NCBI GenBank assembly: GCA_028066695.1
Contig: JALCBG010000010.1
Location: forward strand, 21,441 to 59,136
Source of the DNA: Gammaproteobacteria bacterium
GTDB taxonomy: Bacteria > Pseudomonadota > Gammaproteobacteria > Arenicellales > Poriferihabitantaceae
DNA: 37,696 nt
Direction of reading: 5' to 3'
Part shown: positions 26,373-33,990 of the stretch, piece after piece
Layout of the letters: each line of letters begins with the position of its first letter
Numbering within the stretch: position 1 is the first letter of the stretch
Program-made: the position numbers and the translations under genes
Notes under the pieces: generated by a model
The model's input: only the letters and a program-made list of their open reading frames with translations
The model's database searches: none
Told to the model about the DNA's origin: nothing

Positions 26373-27998
26373 TCAGAAATTATAAATGAAACTGAAGCGG
26401 CCGCCGCTGGAGATGTCGTCGGCGAGTTCGTAGCGGTTGCCGTCGGCGTTGGTCTCGGCGGCGAGGTCGTCGCGCAGGTTGCTGATCGCCTCGGCGCTCA
26501 GCGTCCAGCGGAAATTGTCGCCGATGGTGGAGGTGTAATAAAAAGACGCGCCGAAATAGGTGCCGAGAAAACCGGCGAGAAAGCCGGTTTCGCGCTGTTT
26601 GTCGCCGTCCAGATAACGGGCGATGTTGATGGTCGGGGCGACCTGGGATTCGCGGTCGCTGGCGCTGGTGCCGAACGCGGCGTCTCCGAGTTTCAGCAAC
26701 TCTTCGTCCTTGGTGTCAAACGACTGGTCAATGCCCAGAATCATCAGATTGAGGCGCCAGTTGTCGGTCTCCACATCGGCGCCGAAAGCGATCAGAGTGC
26801 GCTCCACCGGGACATAGAGTTTGCCGACATCGGCGGCGCCGCCGCTGCGCATGTCAGCGTTGAACACCGCGTTGTAGAACGCTTGTCCGGACGGCGTGAA
26901 CGGCTCCGGAGGAGTGCCGATCATGCGAGTGATAAATTCTCCACCGACGACACCGCTGATGTCGGTGAAACTTTCCTGCTGCAGGTATTCAAACTTCCAG
27001 GTCCAGTTGCCGGCCGGAATGGCGAGTTCAAAACCGAAACTCTCCGCTTCGGGCAGGTCGGTGTTGTTGATGACGTTGTAGACATCGGTGGCCCCATTAA
27101 CCAACTCCGCCTTCGCGAGATCTTCGCCGAATGACAGCGTGTCCACGCCGTCCAGATAGGTAAAGCCGAGAATGCCCCAGCCGGGATAGAACAGAATGCG
27201 TCCGCCGGTCTGGTCGTGATCGGTGAAATCGTTCGGCTCTTTTGTAGGGCTCGGCAGACTCGCTCCCGTCGGACTGTAAAGTTCATCGCCGTTTTCCTGC
27301 TGGAGTTCCAGAATGCGCTCAATCAACGGGTCCAAGTGAACGCCGTAGAACTGATACGCCTGAATTTCCATGCGCTCGCCGGGGAACCAGGCGAGGCCGA
27401 CTTGGTCCTGCGCGACCAGCGAACTGATTTTGTCAATGACCGGCTCGGCGCTTTGCGGCGTCAGCGGCAGCGCGAGATTGATCGGCGAGAACAGGTCAAA
27501 CTGCCCCCACGAGAGGCGGCGGCGGCCGAGGGTGAATTCCATCGCGCCCGGCAAATCAAACTGCAAAAACGCGTCGCGCACATCAAAAGCGCTTTCGGCG
27601 ATGGTGATGGTCTGCTCGTCTTCAAGACCGCGAAGTTCCATGCACTTGGCACTGCTGGGAGTTATGCACGCCTGATTCCGTTCCTGCTTGGATGAATCCT
27701 TCAAAACCAGATCCAAATCCAAGTCGGTGTTGCTGCCCAGTCCGCTGAAATAAAAGCGTCCGCTCTCGCCGGCAAACGCGGTGTCGTAGCCGATTTGCAG
27801 CGCCTGATAGAGCGCGGTGGTGCTGCTGCCGGGCGCGCTCACTCCGCTGAGGCGGCCGAAAAAGTCGCCGCGCGCCGGCGCGGTGGAATAAACCTCGTCT
27901 TCCTCAATCACCTGCGCATGCGCGGGCGCGAGCAAAAGCGCGGCCGACAGGGCGGCGCACAGGCGGAAAAGGGTTTTGGTGCTTGCCGGAATGTTCAT
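26373..27998 (-). CDS. Outer-membrane beta-barrel protein, first paralogue
   Basis: 541 residues with a signal peptide cleaved after APAHA (residue 28), then QVIEEDEVYS. Shared blocks with the next gene include RGDFFGRLSG, RDAFLQFDL, GRRRLSWGQFDLFSPI, VAQDQVGLAWFP, FGFELAIPAGNW, ARYLDGDKQRETG and AEAISNLRDDLAAE. The C-terminus FSFIYNF is a BAM-type terminal strand with final Phe. The ATG overlaps the RND transporter stop by 4 nt and has a CGGAGAA ribosome binding site, so translation is coupled to the transporter. A loop near residue 110-125 has two cysteines (QACITPSSAKC). The role is inferred from context: outer-membrane partner of the RND and LolA-like proteins. The two barrels probably arose by tandem duplication. 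Confidence 0.86.
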   Translation of the reverse strand: MNIPASTKTLFRLCAALSAALLLAPAHAQVIEEDEVYSTAPARGDFFGRLSGVSAPGSSTTALYQALQIGYDTAFAGESGRFYFSGLGSNTDLDLDLVLKDSSKQERNQACITPSSAKCMELRGLEDEQTITIAESAFDVRDAFLQFDLPGAMEFTLGRRRLSWGQFDLFSPINLALPLTPQSAEPVIDKISSLVAQDQVGLAWFPGERMEIQAYQFYGVHLDPLIERILELQQENGDELYSPTGASLPSPTKEPNDFTDHDQTGGRILFYPGWGILGFTYLDGVDTLSFGEDLAKAELVNGATDVYNVINNTDLPEAESFGFELAIPAGNWTWKFEYLQQESFTDISGVVGGEFITRMIGTPPEPFTPSGQAFYNAVFNADMRSGGAADVGKLYVPVERTLIAFGADVETDNWRLNLMILGIDQSFDTKDEELLKLGDAAFGTSASDRESQVAPTINIARYLDGDKQRETGFLAGFLGTYFGASFYYTSTIGDNFRWTLSAEAISNLRDDLAAETNADGNRYELADDISSGGRFSFIYNF

Positions 27999-30286
27999 TG
28001 GTTCTCCGAGTTGTAAGGGGAGTTTTCGGGGCTGTCAAGATGGGCCGGCGCCGGCGCCTGCCGCCCGGATACCATAGCAAGAAACGCCGGCAAAAACAAC
28101 AGCGCGGAGGCGAGCGCGCAGGCGATGCCGAACGAGGCAAAAAGCGCGAAGCGGCGCAACACCACCAAATCGGAAAACGCGACCACGCCCAGTCCGCAGC
28201 AAAACAGGACGGTGGTGACGGCGATCGGGCGGGCGGTGCGCCCGAGGGCGCGGCGGCGCGAATCGGCGGCGCCGTTGCCGCGGCGGTAATGGTGCAAAAA
28301 GTGGATGGTGTCGTCCACCGACAAACTGAGCGTGACGCCGGCGATGAGAATCGCGGCGAAATCGTAGGGATAGCGCAGCCACGCCACCAGTCCGGCGGTG
28401 GCCGCAAGCGGCAGCATATTCGCCAAAAGTCCGGCGAAACCGGCGCGCCAGCCGAATTGCGCGAAGAGGAGGGTGGCGATAATCAGAAAAGTCAGCGCGA
28501 GACTGCTCGCCTGGGTGTTCAGCACATGCTCGCCGAGGTTGTGAATGAACACGCCGAAACCGGTGATGGTGGTGGTCAGGGCGGTGGAGGAATTGTCGGG
28601 CGCGGCCGCGACATGCGCCTCGGTCTCGGCGATGGTGCGCTCCAATTCGGGCGAGAGGAGATTCGCGGTCTGCAAACTGAGGCGCGCGCCGGACTCGTTG
28701 AAATCCAAATACGGCGCGAGAACGCCGCGCTCGGTCTCGCTGCGCGACAGCGACAAAAACAGCAATTCCTGCGACAACTGCCCGTCCGATTCCGGCAGAC
28801 CGGAGCCGCCGAATGCGGTGTCGGCCATGCCGACCGGGAGGAGATAACTGTCCACATAATGGACCGTGTCAATCTCGCGCAGGCGCGCCGCCAGCGACTC
28901 CACATCGCGCATCGCCGCGTGTTCGGCGAATTGCTCGGGCGCGCCGCGGCGAATCACTTCCACGCGGTTGGAGCCGCCCAAATCGGCGTCCACCAAATCA
29001 AACGCCTGCCGCACCTCGCTCTGCGGCGAGAAAAACACCGCGAGAAAGTTGGTCTCGGTGCGAAGCAGCGACAACCCGCCGCCGAGCAGCGCGGCGAAGC
29101 ACAGCCCGGCGAAAACGATGCGGCGCGGGCGCGTTCCGGCGGCGCGCTCAAACGCGCCGGCGAGTTTTTCCCAGGGCAGCCGCGACGGCGGTTTTCGCTC
29201 CATGCCGGGGAAAATCCACAGCGAACCCCAGACCGCGCCGGTGATCAGCGGGTAGGCGTAGAGAATGGTCAGCGCCGAGGCGAAGCCGAAATGCTGCAGC
29301 GGGGTCAATTCGCTGACCGAAAACGCGCCAAAACCGGCGGCGCTGGTCAATGTGGCACCGAGGCAGGGCAGCCAGGTCTGGGCGATGGTCTTTTTTATGC
29401 GGGTCTGCGGGTCGTGCAAATGGGGCGCTTCCAGCGCGTCCCATGTGGCGAGAATGTGCAAGCCGTCGGCGACCGCAATCACCGAGACCATGACCGGCAG
29501 CACCAGCAAAACCGCGTTCATCGGCCAGCCGAACGCGGCCATCAGGCCGAGGCAGGAGGAAACCGCGGCGACCGCGGCCGCGAAAATCACCGCGGCGCGC
29601 CGCCAATTGCCGCAGGCGAGCCGCAGAAAAATCACCAGCATGATTCCGGCGAGCGCGAGCAGATACGGCAGTTGTTCGCGGGTGGCGCGGTTTAGTTCAT
29701 CTTTCAGCGCCGATTCGCCGGCGAAATGTATGTTTTCCCAGCCTTTTTTGTCGGCCTCGGCGCGCGCCGCGGCGATGACCGCGGCCACCGATATGCCGCG
29801 CGCGACCGCGTCAATGCGCTCAATCGCGACCCGCAACAGCACTTTGCGCTGGTCGGCGGAGAGGAGCCGGCCGGCATAGGGGGAGGCGAGGAATTTTTCG
29901 CGGAAAGCGTCGGCGTCGGCGAGAAACCCTTTTTCCATCGCTTCGTCAAAACTGCCGATTTCCAGCGTCTCGCCGGTGTCAATGATGGTGGTCGCGCTGA
30001 GTGGCGACAGCACCGATACGGTTTCCGGCAGCGCGTCAAGAACTCCTTCTAACTCCCTGATTTTTTGCGTTTGTTCCCCGCGAAAAAAGTCCTCCTGCAA
30101 TTCCACCACCAGCAGGAATGCCTCGTCCGGCTCAAACTCGGCGCGGAAAGTGTCCAGCGCGACCTTGCGCGGATTGTCCGGCGGCAGCCAGGTGTCGTTG
30201 TCAAAGCCGAGGCGGTGCAGTTGCGAAGTGGCCGCGCCCGCCAGCGCGAGCCACAGCAACGCCACGCAGGCGCGCGCAACGCGCAT
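27995..30286 (-). CDS. RND superfamily transporter, MMPL-type
   Basis: 763 residues with two repeats. An N-terminal helix (4-20) is followed by a periplasmic domain (about 25-205), then five to six helices carrying VADGLHILATW (Asp274). A second helix precedes a second periplasmic domain (about 410-590), and a final helix set carries SLSVDDTIHFLHHYRR (Asp658, Asp659). Such acidic residues mid-membrane power proton-coupled transport in MMPL and HpnN-like proteins. No membrane fusion protein or TolC-type gene is nearby, which argues for lipid or hydrophobic cargo trafficking rather than drug efflux. It starts 2 nt after the LolA-like gene stop and overlaps the first beta-barrel gene by 4 nt. 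The substrate is unknown. Confidence 0.92.
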   Translation of the reverse strand: MRVARACVALLWLALAGAATSQLHRLGFDNDTWLPPDNPRKVALDTFRAEFEPDEAFLLVVELQEDFFRGEQTQKIRELEGVLDALPETVSVLSPLSATTIIDTGETLEIGSFDEAMEKGFLADADAFREKFLASPYAGRLLSADQRKVLLRVAIERIDAVARGISVAAVIAAARAEADKKGWENIHFAGESALKDELNRATREQLPYLLALAGIMLVIFLRLACGNWRRAAVIFAAAVAAVSSCLGLMAAFGWPMNAVLLVLPVMVSVIAVADGLHILATWDALEAPHLHDPQTRIKKTIAQTWLPCLGATLTSAAGFGAFSVSELTPLQHFGFASALTILYAYPLITGAVWGSLWIFPGMERKPPSRLPWEKLAGAFERAAGTRPRRIVFAGLCFAALLGGGLSLLRTETNFLAVFFSPQSEVRQAFDLVDADLGGSNRVEVIRRGAPEQFAEHAAMRDVESLAARLREIDTVHYVDSYLLPVGMADTAFGGSGLPESDGQLSQELLFLSLSRSETERGVLAPYLDFNESGARLSLQTANLLSPELERTIAETEAHVAAAPDNSSTALTTTITGFGVFIHNLGEHVLNTQASSLALTFLIIATLLFAQFGWRAGFAGLLANMLPLAATAGLVAWLRYPYDFAAILIAGVTLSLSVDDTIHFLHHYRRGNGAADSRRRALGRTARPIAVTTVLFCCGLGVVAFSDLVVLRRFALFASFGIACALASALLFLPAFLAMVSGRQAPAPAHLDSPENSPYNSENQ

Positions 30287-30288
30287 AT

Positions 30289-31089
30289 TTAGCGCCGCAA
30301 TCCCTTGATGCCGACCCGGTCCTCCTCAATGACGCGGTCCAAGTCAATGTCGCTCTTGGTCATCTTGGTCGAGCCGCCGCTTTGGTGGTTGGTCATCTCC
30401 GCCTCAATGACCATGTACATGCCCTTGACCTTGCGGATGCGGTTGTTGGTCAGGGTTTTGAGTTTTTTGCCGCCGCGGTCGTAGAAGGTGATGCTCGCCG
30501 GCACCAGCACTTTGCGCAGCATTTCCACCTCCAGTTTGGAGTAGAGGTCGCTGCGGTCACGCGGAATGCTTTCAATGTGGATTTTCTTGCTGTCCTGGCG
30601 GACGATGCGGTGCTTGTCGCGCGACACCTGGCGGCCGGCGATGTCGCCATTGGTGAAGTCGGAGCCGACGAAACTCTTGTTCTGGTCGTCGGCGTTCAGT
30701 TGCTTGACCGAGCGCAGCGCCGGCAGGTAGATCCACTGGTCGGCGATGTCGGCGCCGTCCAGCGTCTCGCTCAGAAGGCCGGTGTTTTTGACGCTGGGCG
30801 GGCGGTCAAACTTCATCAGACTCTTGGTGCGCTCCGGGAAGATTTTGTGCCACATGCGAAACTCGCGCACGCGGGTTTTTCCCTCGCGGTTTTTGATCAG
30901 CAGTTCCACCGAGGCGCGCTGGTTTTTGTGCTGGCGCGACTGCTCGTAGGAGGCCTGCATGACCGCCTGGCCGCTGGAGTAATTCTGCGCGGCCACATTG
31001 GCGAGGGGCAGGGCGGTGAGGAGAGCGGCGGCCGGCAAAATTGCGGCAATGCCGCGAATCAAGGTTTTGAGAGTTTTCATAGTTTTCAT
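30289..31089 (-). CDS. Periplasmic LolA-like outer-membrane lipoprotein-sorting family protein
   Basis: 266 residues from the ATG at 31089, with a signal peptide ending near NVAAQ. Characteristic blocks are DRPPSVKNTGLLSE, ADQWIYLPALRSVKQL and SFVGSDFTNGDI. These fit the LolA_like family (PF17131) often found beside MMPL transporters. The fold is a half-barrel with a hydrophobic cleft that carries acyl chains, so a periplasmic shuttle between the RND pump and outer membrane is inferred. The start is ambiguous: a TTG at 31101 and ATGs at 31089 and 31080 are in frame, none with a good ribosome binding site; repeated AAAACT-ATG units surround them. It is the first gene of the operon. Confidence 0.88.
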   Translation of the reverse strand: MKTMKTLKTLIRGIAAILPAAALLTALPLANVAAQNYSSGQAVMQASYEQSRQHKNQRASVELLIKNREGKTRVREFRMWHKIFPERTKSLMKFDRPPSVKNTGLLSETLDGADIADQWIYLPALRSVKQLNADDQNKSFVGSDFTNGDIAGRQVSRDKHRIVRQDSKKIHIESIPRDRSDLYSKLEVEMLRKVLVPASITFYDRGGKKLKTLTNNRIRKVKGMYMVIEAEMTNHQSGGSTKMTKSDIDLDRVIEEDRVGIKGLRR

Positions 31090-31144
31090 GGCAGTTTTCA
31101 ATGGAAGTTTTCAGGGGGGACTTTACTGCTTCGCATCGCAGCGG

Positions 31145-31173
31145 AATATAGCAAATCGCCGCGGAATGTGCAA
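31145..31173 (-). promoter_or_regulatory. Promoter of the LolA-like/RND/beta-barrel operon
   Basis: On the minus strand: TTGCAC (-35, 31173-31168), a 17-nt spacer ending in TGC, then TATATT (-10, 31150-31145). Both boxes and the extended -10 fit sigma-70. The predicted start is about 50 nt before the ATG at 31089. Confidence 0.6.
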
Positions 31174-31209
31174 AAGGGGCGCGTAAAAAATCCGTAAAAA
31201 AATTGTAAA

Positions 31210-31671
31210 TCAGAAAATCCCGGCTTCCAGCCCGGCCGCCATCAGCGCGCCCAATTCCTCGCATTGCGGCAGAAAATCGGCGCGAAAATCGCCTTTCAGC
31301 ACCAGGGTCGGGCGCACCAGTTTCCACTTCATGCCGCCGATAATCCGCTCCATGCTGGTCTTCGCGCCGGTGCCGTCCAGGCCGCCCTTGACATACAGCG
31401 CGGCCGGCAGGCCCTCGGTTTTTTCCAGGCAGGGGTAATAGACGCGCTCCAAAAAGTCCTTGATCTGCCCGCTCATGTAGCCGAAGTTTTCGGTGGTGCC
31501 GAGGATGACGCCGTCGGCCCACAACACATCGTCGGCGGCCGCGTCCGGCGGCTCGCTCGCGCGGGTTTTGATTCCGGAAATTTCGTCGCGCGCCGCGCCG
31601 GCGCAGACCGCGCGGTGCAAGGCGCGCGTGTTTTTGGAGGGGCAGTTGGCGACTATTAAAAGGTTGGGCAT
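31210..31671 (-). CDS. Flavodoxin-like / NAD(P)H-dependent FMN reductase family protein
   Basis: 153 residues. The N-terminal strand and phosphate loop MPNLLIVANCPSKNTRAL matches an FMN-binding P-loop. The middle block ADGVILGTTENFGYMSGQIKDFLERVYYP is typical of flavodoxin-like oxidoreductases, where the flavin ring is contacted by the ENFGYMS loop. It lies 7 nt after the preceding gene and ends the redox operon. It may shuttle electrons to or from the Rieske/heme protein, but that is inference. No terminator hairpin is visible after the stop; only T-rich tracts follow, overlapping the region upstream of the next promoter. Confidence 0.85.
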   Translation of the reverse strand: MPNLLIVANCPSKNTRALHRAVCAGAARDEISGIKTRASEPPDAAADDVLWADGVILGTTENFGYMSGQIKDFLERVYYPCLEKTEGLPAALYVKGGLDGTGAKTSMERIIGGMKWKLVRPTLVLKGDFRADFLPQCEELGALMAAGLEAGIF

Positions 31672-31678
31672 GGACGAA

Positions 31679-32503
31679 TTAAAAACGCGCCAGTCCGCCC
31701 GCGTTCATTTTGACGAACAGCAAATCTCCCTGCCGCAACAATTCGCCGCGCACTTGCACCGACTCGGCCGCGAGCGGCGCCAGCGATTTCGCCGCAGAAG
31801 TTCCGTCGGTGTTCAGCAACAGGTAACCGAACTTTTCGCGTTGCGCGTTTTGCACCACCAGCATCGGCGGAATGCCGCCCAACAAACAGAGTTCCGCGCA
31901 TGCTTTGTGCACGGCGCCGGCGCCGGGTTTCATTACGCCGAGAAAACATTTGGAGTCGGCGATTTCGCCGCGAAACACGACGCCGCCGAGGGATTCAAAA
32001 CCGAGTTCGGCGCGCAACGCGTTTTCGTCGGGGATTTCCGCGAGGGAAATTGTGCCGGAGTTTTCCCCGGAGTTTTCATGTCCGTTTTCATTTTCAGTTA
32101 CCGAGGGGATTTCCAGCATCCGCCAGTTTCCGCGGAGAATTTCCGCGCCGCGAATCGCGACCGCGCGCCCGTCAAAACGCGCCGGCAAATTCGCCGCGTG
32201 TTTTCCCTGGCCGACCAACAGCACCGACTCAATCCGGCCCGGGTTTTGCGGGTGAAAGCGGTGCAGCGCCGGGTAGGGGCGCAAGGTCAAAACCCCGCGC
32301 AAAACCTCCGGCGCCGCCGGCCGCCAAGTCGCCTCGCCGGCCGATTGTTGCTGCATCGCCCAGAAATGTCCGGCCGCGGCCGCCGCGGCCAGCAGAAGCA
32401 GCGCGAGCGGCCAATAAAAACGCGCCAGCGCGGCCGGCATCGGCAAATAACCGACGAAGAAGGGTTTATCAGGTTTTTCGGGGGACTTTTTGTCAGCCAT
32501 CAT
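31679..32503 (-). CDS. Membrane-anchored protein of unknown function with Cys/His motif
   Basis: 274 residues from the first of two tandem ATGs (32503, 32500). A cytoplasmic N-terminus contains KPFFVGYLPMP. One membrane helix follows at about 27-46, then an extracytoplasmic part with an Asn/Glu/Gly-rich linker (NENGHENSGENSG). A C-terminal domain has C-x12-H-x2-C-x3-C: Cys186, His199, Cys202, Cys206 in KCFLGVMKPG...HKACAELC, followed by LGGIPP. I do not recognise a characterised family. The motif suggests a metal or heme site, or a disulfide. The start overlaps the Rieske fusion gene stop (ATGATG), so the two are coupled and probably form one complex. Confidence 0.8.
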   Translation of the reverse strand: MMADKKSPEKPDKPFFVGYLPMPAALARFYWPLALLLLAAAAAAGHFWAMQQQSAGEATWRPAAPEVLRGVLTLRPYPALHRFHPQNPGRIESVLLVGQGKHAANLPARFDGRAVAIRGAEILRGNWRMLEIPSVTENENGHENSGENSGTISLAEIPDENALRAELGFESLGGVVFRGEIADSKCFLGVMKPGAGAVHKACAELCLLGGIPPMLVVQNAQREKFGYLLLNTDGTSAAKSLAPLAAESVQVRGELLRQGDLLFVKMNAGGLARF

Positions 32504-33549
32504 TTTTCGCCGGGAATTTCCACCACCGGGCGCGGCGAGCCGGCCGGCAGCGGCGCCGGGTCCAGCAAGACGCGCGCGCCCTCCACTTTGACGCGGTAGG
32601 TCGGGATTTTTTCGCCGAAAGGCGGCGGCGAGCAGCCGTCTTCGGGGCGGTATTGGTAGCCGTGCCACGGGCAGGTGATCAGCCCGTCCATCACGCGCCC
32701 CTCGCCGAGCGGCCCGTTTTGGTGCTGGCAGACATTGGAAACCGCGGCGATTTTGGTCGCGCCGGCATTGTCGCGGTAGCGAAACACCGCGACCCGCTCG
32801 GCGCCGCGCAACGCGAAAATTTGCGCGCGGTTAATCGGGATGTCATGCCAGTCGCAAAGGTCCAACCAAGAAGTTTCTGCGGAACTTTTTGCGGCATGAA
32901 AATCCGCGCCGGATTTAAAAAGCGCCGCCAAAATGTGCAATCCGCCGACAACGCAAACGCTCGCCATCGCCATCCACGGCGCGAAACCGGTGTCGTTTTG
33001 CTGCAACGCGCCGAACAAAATGTGCGCGATGATCAGCGCGTAAGCCGGATACACCAGCATGTGAATCGCCTTCCACAAAGGTCCGCCGAGCGTCGCGTTC
33101 CAGTAATCGTGGCTGGTCGCGGCCATCAAAAACAAAATCGCCAATGCAATCGCGCCGAGCAATTGAAACGGAAAATCTCCGCCGACAATTGCAATTGACG
33201 CGAGCGGATTGATCACGCCGAAGCCGTGATACCAATAAATCGCCAGCGCGGCGTGCAGCAGCGCGACCACGAACATGGACACGCCGAGGTGGCGACGGTT
33301 GTAGAGGAGCGGCAAAAAGCGCGGGGAAAGGCGGGCGAGGGGGCCGATGCACAAAATCACATTCAACATCAAAAATGCGCAGGTGGAAAGCGCGCGCATC
33401 AGCACGATCGGCGCGGACAACGCGTCGGCGCCGGCGAGGTCGCTCGCGCCAATGAACAGCGCGAGGTAGAGCGCGACGCAGGCCCAGATGCACAGGTCGT
33501 AAAGGAGTTTGCGGCGGTTCCACTGAACCGCGACGAAACCGTGGCTCAT
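32500..33549 (-). CDS. Ferric-reductase-like transmembrane domain fused to a Rieske [2Fe-2S] domain
   Basis: 349 residues. Residues 15-212 hold about six hydrophobic helices. RRHLGVSMFVVALLHA (His87, His99) and IHMLVYPAYALIIAH (His163, His176) match the paired heme-ligating histidines of ferric reductase/MsrQ-type domains. From about 228 a Rieske domain follows, with cluster ligands Cys274-x-His276 and Cys293-x2-His296 in CQHQNGPLGEG and CPWHGYQY. No FAD or NAD(P)H domain is present, so electrons must come from another partner or from quinol. It lies 4 nt after a 61-codon membrane-protein gene and overlaps the next gene by 4 nt. The substrate is unknown. Confidence 0.92.
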   Translation of the reverse strand: MSHGFVAVQWNRRKLLYDLCIWACVALYLALFIGASDLAGADALSAPIVLMRALSTCAFLMLNVILCIGPLARLSPRFLPLLYNRRHLGVSMFVVALLHAALAIYWYHGFGVINPLASIAIVGGDFPFQLLGAIALAILFLMAATSHDYWNATLGGPLWKAIHMLVYPAYALIIAHILFGALQQNDTGFAPWMAMASVCVVGGLHILAALFKSGADFHAAKSSAETSWLDLCDWHDIPINRAQIFALRGAERVAVFRYRDNAGATKIAAVSNVCQHQNGPLGEGRVMDGLITCPWHGYQYRPEDGCSPPPFGEKIPTYRVKVEGARVLLDPAPLPAGSPRPVVEIPGEK

Positions 33550-33553
33550 GACA

Positions 33554-33739
33554 TTAATTAAGGGGTCCCTTGCCGATGGCGCGCAGCGCGGCCGGCGCGT
33601 TCGCGTCGTTGGGCGGGGAGAGCGTAGTGTCGGGCGCGCTGAAATAAAACAGCGCGACCAACAACGCCGGCGGCAACAGCAGCCAGACGAAGCGGTGAAT
33701 GACGCGTTGCGGCCGAATCATTTTTTGTTGCGACTCCAT
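33554..33739 (-). CDS. Small single-pass membrane protein
   Basis: 61 residues starting MESQQKMIRPQRVIHRF, with one hydrophobic helix (FVWLLLPPALLVALFYF, about residues 17-33) and an extracytoplasmic tail SAPDTTLSPPNDANAP. It overlaps the preceding small gene by 22 nt in another frame and ends 4 nt before the Rieske fusion gene. I do not recognise a family. The layout suggests an accessory subunit of the membrane redox protein. A second in-frame ATG at residue 7 is possible. Confidence 0.62.
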   Translation of the reverse strand: MESQQKMIRPQRVIHRFVWLLLPPALLVALFYFSAPDTTLSPPNDANAPAALRAIGKGPLN

Positions 33740-33921
33740 TTGACGGCGAGGAGCGGCCAAAGCGCAATCGCCGCCGGCGTCCAAAGCAACCGCACCCCAA
33801 ACGAGGCGCCGCGCGCGTCCGGGGTGATGACCGCGTGACCGCGCCAAAAAAACGCGGCGCCGAACAGGAGGCCCGGCAGCAAATAGGCGGCGGCAAGCAA
33901 AAGGGGGAGGGGCGCGGACAT
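33718..33921 (-). CDS. Small two-helix membrane protein, first gene of the redox operon
   Basis: 67 residues: MSAPLPLLLAAAYLLPGLLFGAAFFW forms one helix, a short loop HAVITPDARGASFG follows, then a second helix LLWTPAAIALWPLLAVKW and a basic tail SRNKK. No characterised family was recognised. The ATG at 33921 lies only 6 nt after a TATACT -10 box, so transcription should begin at or beside the start codon and the message is probably leaderless. The frame is open far upstream, but those codons precede the promoter. Confidence 0.62.
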   Translation of the reverse strand: MSAPLPLLLAAAYLLPGLLFGAAFFWRGHAVITPDARGASFGVRLLWTPAAIALWPLLAVKWSRNKK

Positions 33922-33927
33922 TTTTGC

Positions 33928-33936
33928 AGTATAGCA
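33928..33936 (-). promoter_or_regulatory. Extended -10 promoter for a leaderless redox-operon mRNA
   Basis: On the minus strand this reads TGCTATACT, then six bases, then ATG. The wider element GGTGCTATACT is identical to the one inside folC. It is arranged as a mirror image to the TATACT of the thioesterase gene 41 bp away. Confidence 0.5.
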
Positions 33937-33968
33937 CCGCCGCTCCACCATTCCGGCGGCGAAGCGGT

Positions 33969-33974
33969 TATACT
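33969..33974 (+). promoter_or_regulatory. Candidate -10 box of the thioesterase gene
   Basis: TATACT in GCGGTTATACT, 16 nt before the ATG at 33991, implying a leader of 10 nt or less. It is divergent from the redox-operon promoter; the sequences AGTATAGCACCGC and GCGGTTATACT form an imperfect mirror pair. No -35 box is evident. Confidence 0.42.
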
Positions 33975-33990
33975 CCCGCTCGAGCCGCCC

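Noticed and set aside
25434-29695. Two 566-570 codon open frames on the plus strand opposite the barrels and the RND gene
   Set aside because: Low-complexity composition, no motifs, fully antisense to genes with signal peptides, beta-barrel C-termini and MMPL motifs.
31090-31101. TTG start for the LolA-like gene at 31101
   Set aside because: Rare start codon with no ribosome binding site, while an ATG lies four codons downstream; kept only as an alternative.
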